NCBI GenBank assembly: GCA_900554715.1
Contig: USIN01000134.1
Coordinates: 1-5,489, forward strand
DNA length: 5,489 nucleotides
From: an uncultured Bacteroidales bacterium
GTDB lineage: Bacteria; Bacteroidota; Bacteroidia; Bacteroidales; Muribaculaceae
Reading direction: 5' to 3'
The position numbers and the translations under genes are program-made. The notes under the pieces were generated by a model, which had not been told where the DNA came from, searched no databases, and saw nothing but the letters and a program-made list of their open reading frames with translations. Below are positions 4,133-5,489 of the stretch, piece after piece (the stretch's first letter is position 1; each line of letters opens with the position of its first letter).

Positions 4133-5489
4133 TTATTTCACGAATTTGACAGTCTTGGTGTCAGATGCGGTTGCGGCCTTTACGACGTATACGCCGGCGG
4201 GAAGCGAGGCGATAGAAACTGTCGATGCGGCTGCTGAAGCGACTTTGGCGCCGGCGACATTGTAGATGTCGACTGCTTTGACTGCTTCGTCAGAGATGAC
4301 GCTGACATAGTCGCCGCTGACTTTAACGGTGAGGTTGCCGGCTACGACAGACTCGACGCCGTCGGGAAGGTCGATGTCGGTGACTTTGGCCTTGCGTTCA
4401 GCTTCGCTCCATTTGCTGTACTCGAGATTGTGGTAGGCGATCTGTCCGCTCCAGGGCTGGAATGGAGTATCCTCGTCGTCGGGATCGGTGTATTCGTGTG
4501 TCAGGTAGATTGCGTCGAGATACCATGCGCTGCCGAAACCGTTGGCTCCGGTGAAGTGACCGATTTCGTCTGTGTCGACATCCCATGCCATGAGACCCCA
4601 GCCGCGGAAGTTGACGTTGAGCTGGTCGGCCTTGTAGGCGAGACCGTTGTCTTCGAAGATGCGCATATAGACGCCTGTGTTGCGGTTAGAACCGTCGCCA
4701 TAGACCCACATCGTTATGATGCCGTCGTTCTTGTCGCGGCGTACTTTGACTGCGCCTTCGGGATTGTGGACACGCATGTGCCAGTTTTCATCGGCGTGGT
4801 CGGGGTCGAAGCTGTAGACAACGAGGAACGACGAGTTGACGCCATAGAAAGGCGATACGCCGATATTGGTCGATGCACATTCTTCTTTGATGAAGCCCTT
4901 GCTCGAGCCTGAGCCGCCGGGAGCCCAGAAACCGGTCTCGTCTTTGAGGTCGTGTATAATGGTGCTTGAGGTCTTTTCGCGATATTCGGTGAGGAAGCGG
5001 AAAGCTGTGCCTGTGCCTACGTTGCCCGAAAGGTCGGTAAGACCGTCGGCGACTGTGACAAGAACGGCGCAGTCGGTGGCGTAGTCTTCATGGGTGAGGA
5101 AGTGGAGCACAGAGGCGCCGCCGATGACAGCGTGGGTGATTGTGCCCTCATATACTTTGCCTGTGGCGTCTTTGACGGTGATGAGGCCTGTGTGGTCTTC
5201 GTCATCGTTCCAGACAATAGCTTCGTTGAATTCGATGCGGACGGGCGGACGCTGGGTGTAGAGAGCTTCGCCGTCGGCATCGGGATAAGTTGTCACGACG
5301 TAGGGAGCTTCGGTGTCGGGCTCGGCCATTGTGAATGTGAGAGTATAGTCACCGCCTTCGACGCCGTCGTTGTCACCGTCGAGGAGCATGTTGGTCTGGC
5401 TGTTGCGTGCTACGCTGCCGTCGATTTTGATTGTATATTCCCAGAGAGCTTCGAGCTGGTTGACATTGACCTTAAGCGTGTAGTCATTA
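4133..5489 (-). CDS. C-terminal part of a secreted multidomain protein with Ig-like, jelly-roll-like and T9SS-type sorting domains
   Basis: The frame is open to the window end, so the N-terminus with any signal peptide or catalytic domain is missing; 451 residues are visible, numbered here from the first visible codon. Residues 1-55 look like the end of an Ig-like repeat. Residues 58-169 start PDTEAPYVVTTYP and contain IEFNEAI and DLSGNVG, as in SbsA-type Ig-like domains (Big_5). Residues 176-333 (FWAPGGSGSSKG, MWVYGDGSNRNTGVYMRIF, FRGWGLMAWDV, YLDAIYLT) resemble a jelly-roll, probably carbohydrate-binding, module found in Bacteroidota glycan-active proteins. Residues 378-451 end in VDIYNVAGAK, LPAGVYVVKA and VKFVK, the pattern of type A sorting domains of the type IX secretion system. 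It is therefore probably exported to the cell surface; its enzymatic activity cannot be seen. The Met at 5387-5389 is internal. Confidence 0.85.
   Translation of the reverse strand, partial: NDYTLKVNVNQLEALWEYTIKIDGSVARNSQTNMLLDGDNDGVEGGDYTLTFTMAEPDTEAPYVVTTYPDADGEALYTQRPPVRIEFNEAIVWNDDEDHTGLITVKDATGKVYEGTITHAVIGGASVLHFLTHEDYATDCAVLVTVADGLTDLSGNVGTGTAFRFLTEYREKTSSTIIHDLKDETGFWAPGGSGSSKGFIKEECASTNIGVSPFYGVNSSFLVVYSFDPDHADENWHMRVHNPEGAVKVRRDKNDGIITMWVYGDGSNRNTGVYMRIFEDNGLAYKADQLNVNFRGWGLMAWDVDTDEIGHFTGANGFGSAWYLDAIYLTHEYTDPDDEDTPFQPWSGQIAYHNLEYSKWSEAERKAKVTDIDLPDGVESVVAGNLTVKVSGDYVSVISDEAVKAVDIYNVAGAKVASAAASTVSIASLPAGVYVVKAATASDTKTVKFVK

Noticed and set aside
4430..4912. Plus-strand open frame of 160 codons inside the secreted protein gene
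   Set aside because: It is long only because the opposite strand is GC-rich and stop-poor; the minus-strand frame has clear domains.

Overview
The window looks like chromosomal DNA from a Bacteroidota gut anaerobe, probably a Bacteroidales member close to Muribaculaceae or Bacteroides. The evidence is threefold. Nearly every gene is preceded by the Bacteroidota promoter (-33 TTTG-like, about 20 bp spacer, -7 TAnnTTTG) rather than a sigma-70 type. Starts have A-rich upstream stretches instead of Shine-Dalgarno sequences. The last protein ends in what looks like a type IX secretion (Por) sorting domain. Family and genus are inference.

Layout. Positions 1-283 (minus) hold the N-terminus of dihydroxy-acid dehydratase (ilvD), cut by the window edge, with its own promoter. 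At 398-778 (minus) lies an HxlR-family redox-type regulator, divergent from a small cupin protein (971-1432, plus) that ends in a clear intrinsic terminator. The 192 bp between them carries two facing promoters of matching form and repeated AAGTTACT-type half-sites. At 1519-1710 (minus) is a 7-cysteine small ferredoxin, divergent from an OxyR-like LysR regulator (1802-2728, plus). A 24-bp near-perfect palindrome lies between these two. Next come a membrane polyferredoxin (2823-3503, plus) with its own promoter and, convergent with it, a NimA-like FMN-binding protein (about 3519-4001, minus). Positions 4133-5489 (minus) hold the C-terminal part of a large secreted multidomain protein, cut by the window edge and ending in a strong hairpin.

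How they may work together. Between ilvD and the secreted protein is a compact set of two cysteine-bearing regulators (HxlR type and OxyR type), two iron-sulfur electron carriers (one soluble, one membrane-bound), a cupin and a flavin-binding reductase-like protein. The two divergent regulator/target pairs suggest a module that responds to oxidative or electrophile stress and moves electrons under anaerobic conditions. The domain calls are well supported. The shared physiological role is inference. There is no gene-free stretch longer than 300 bp, and no tRNA, rRNA, CRISPR array or insertion sequence was seen.
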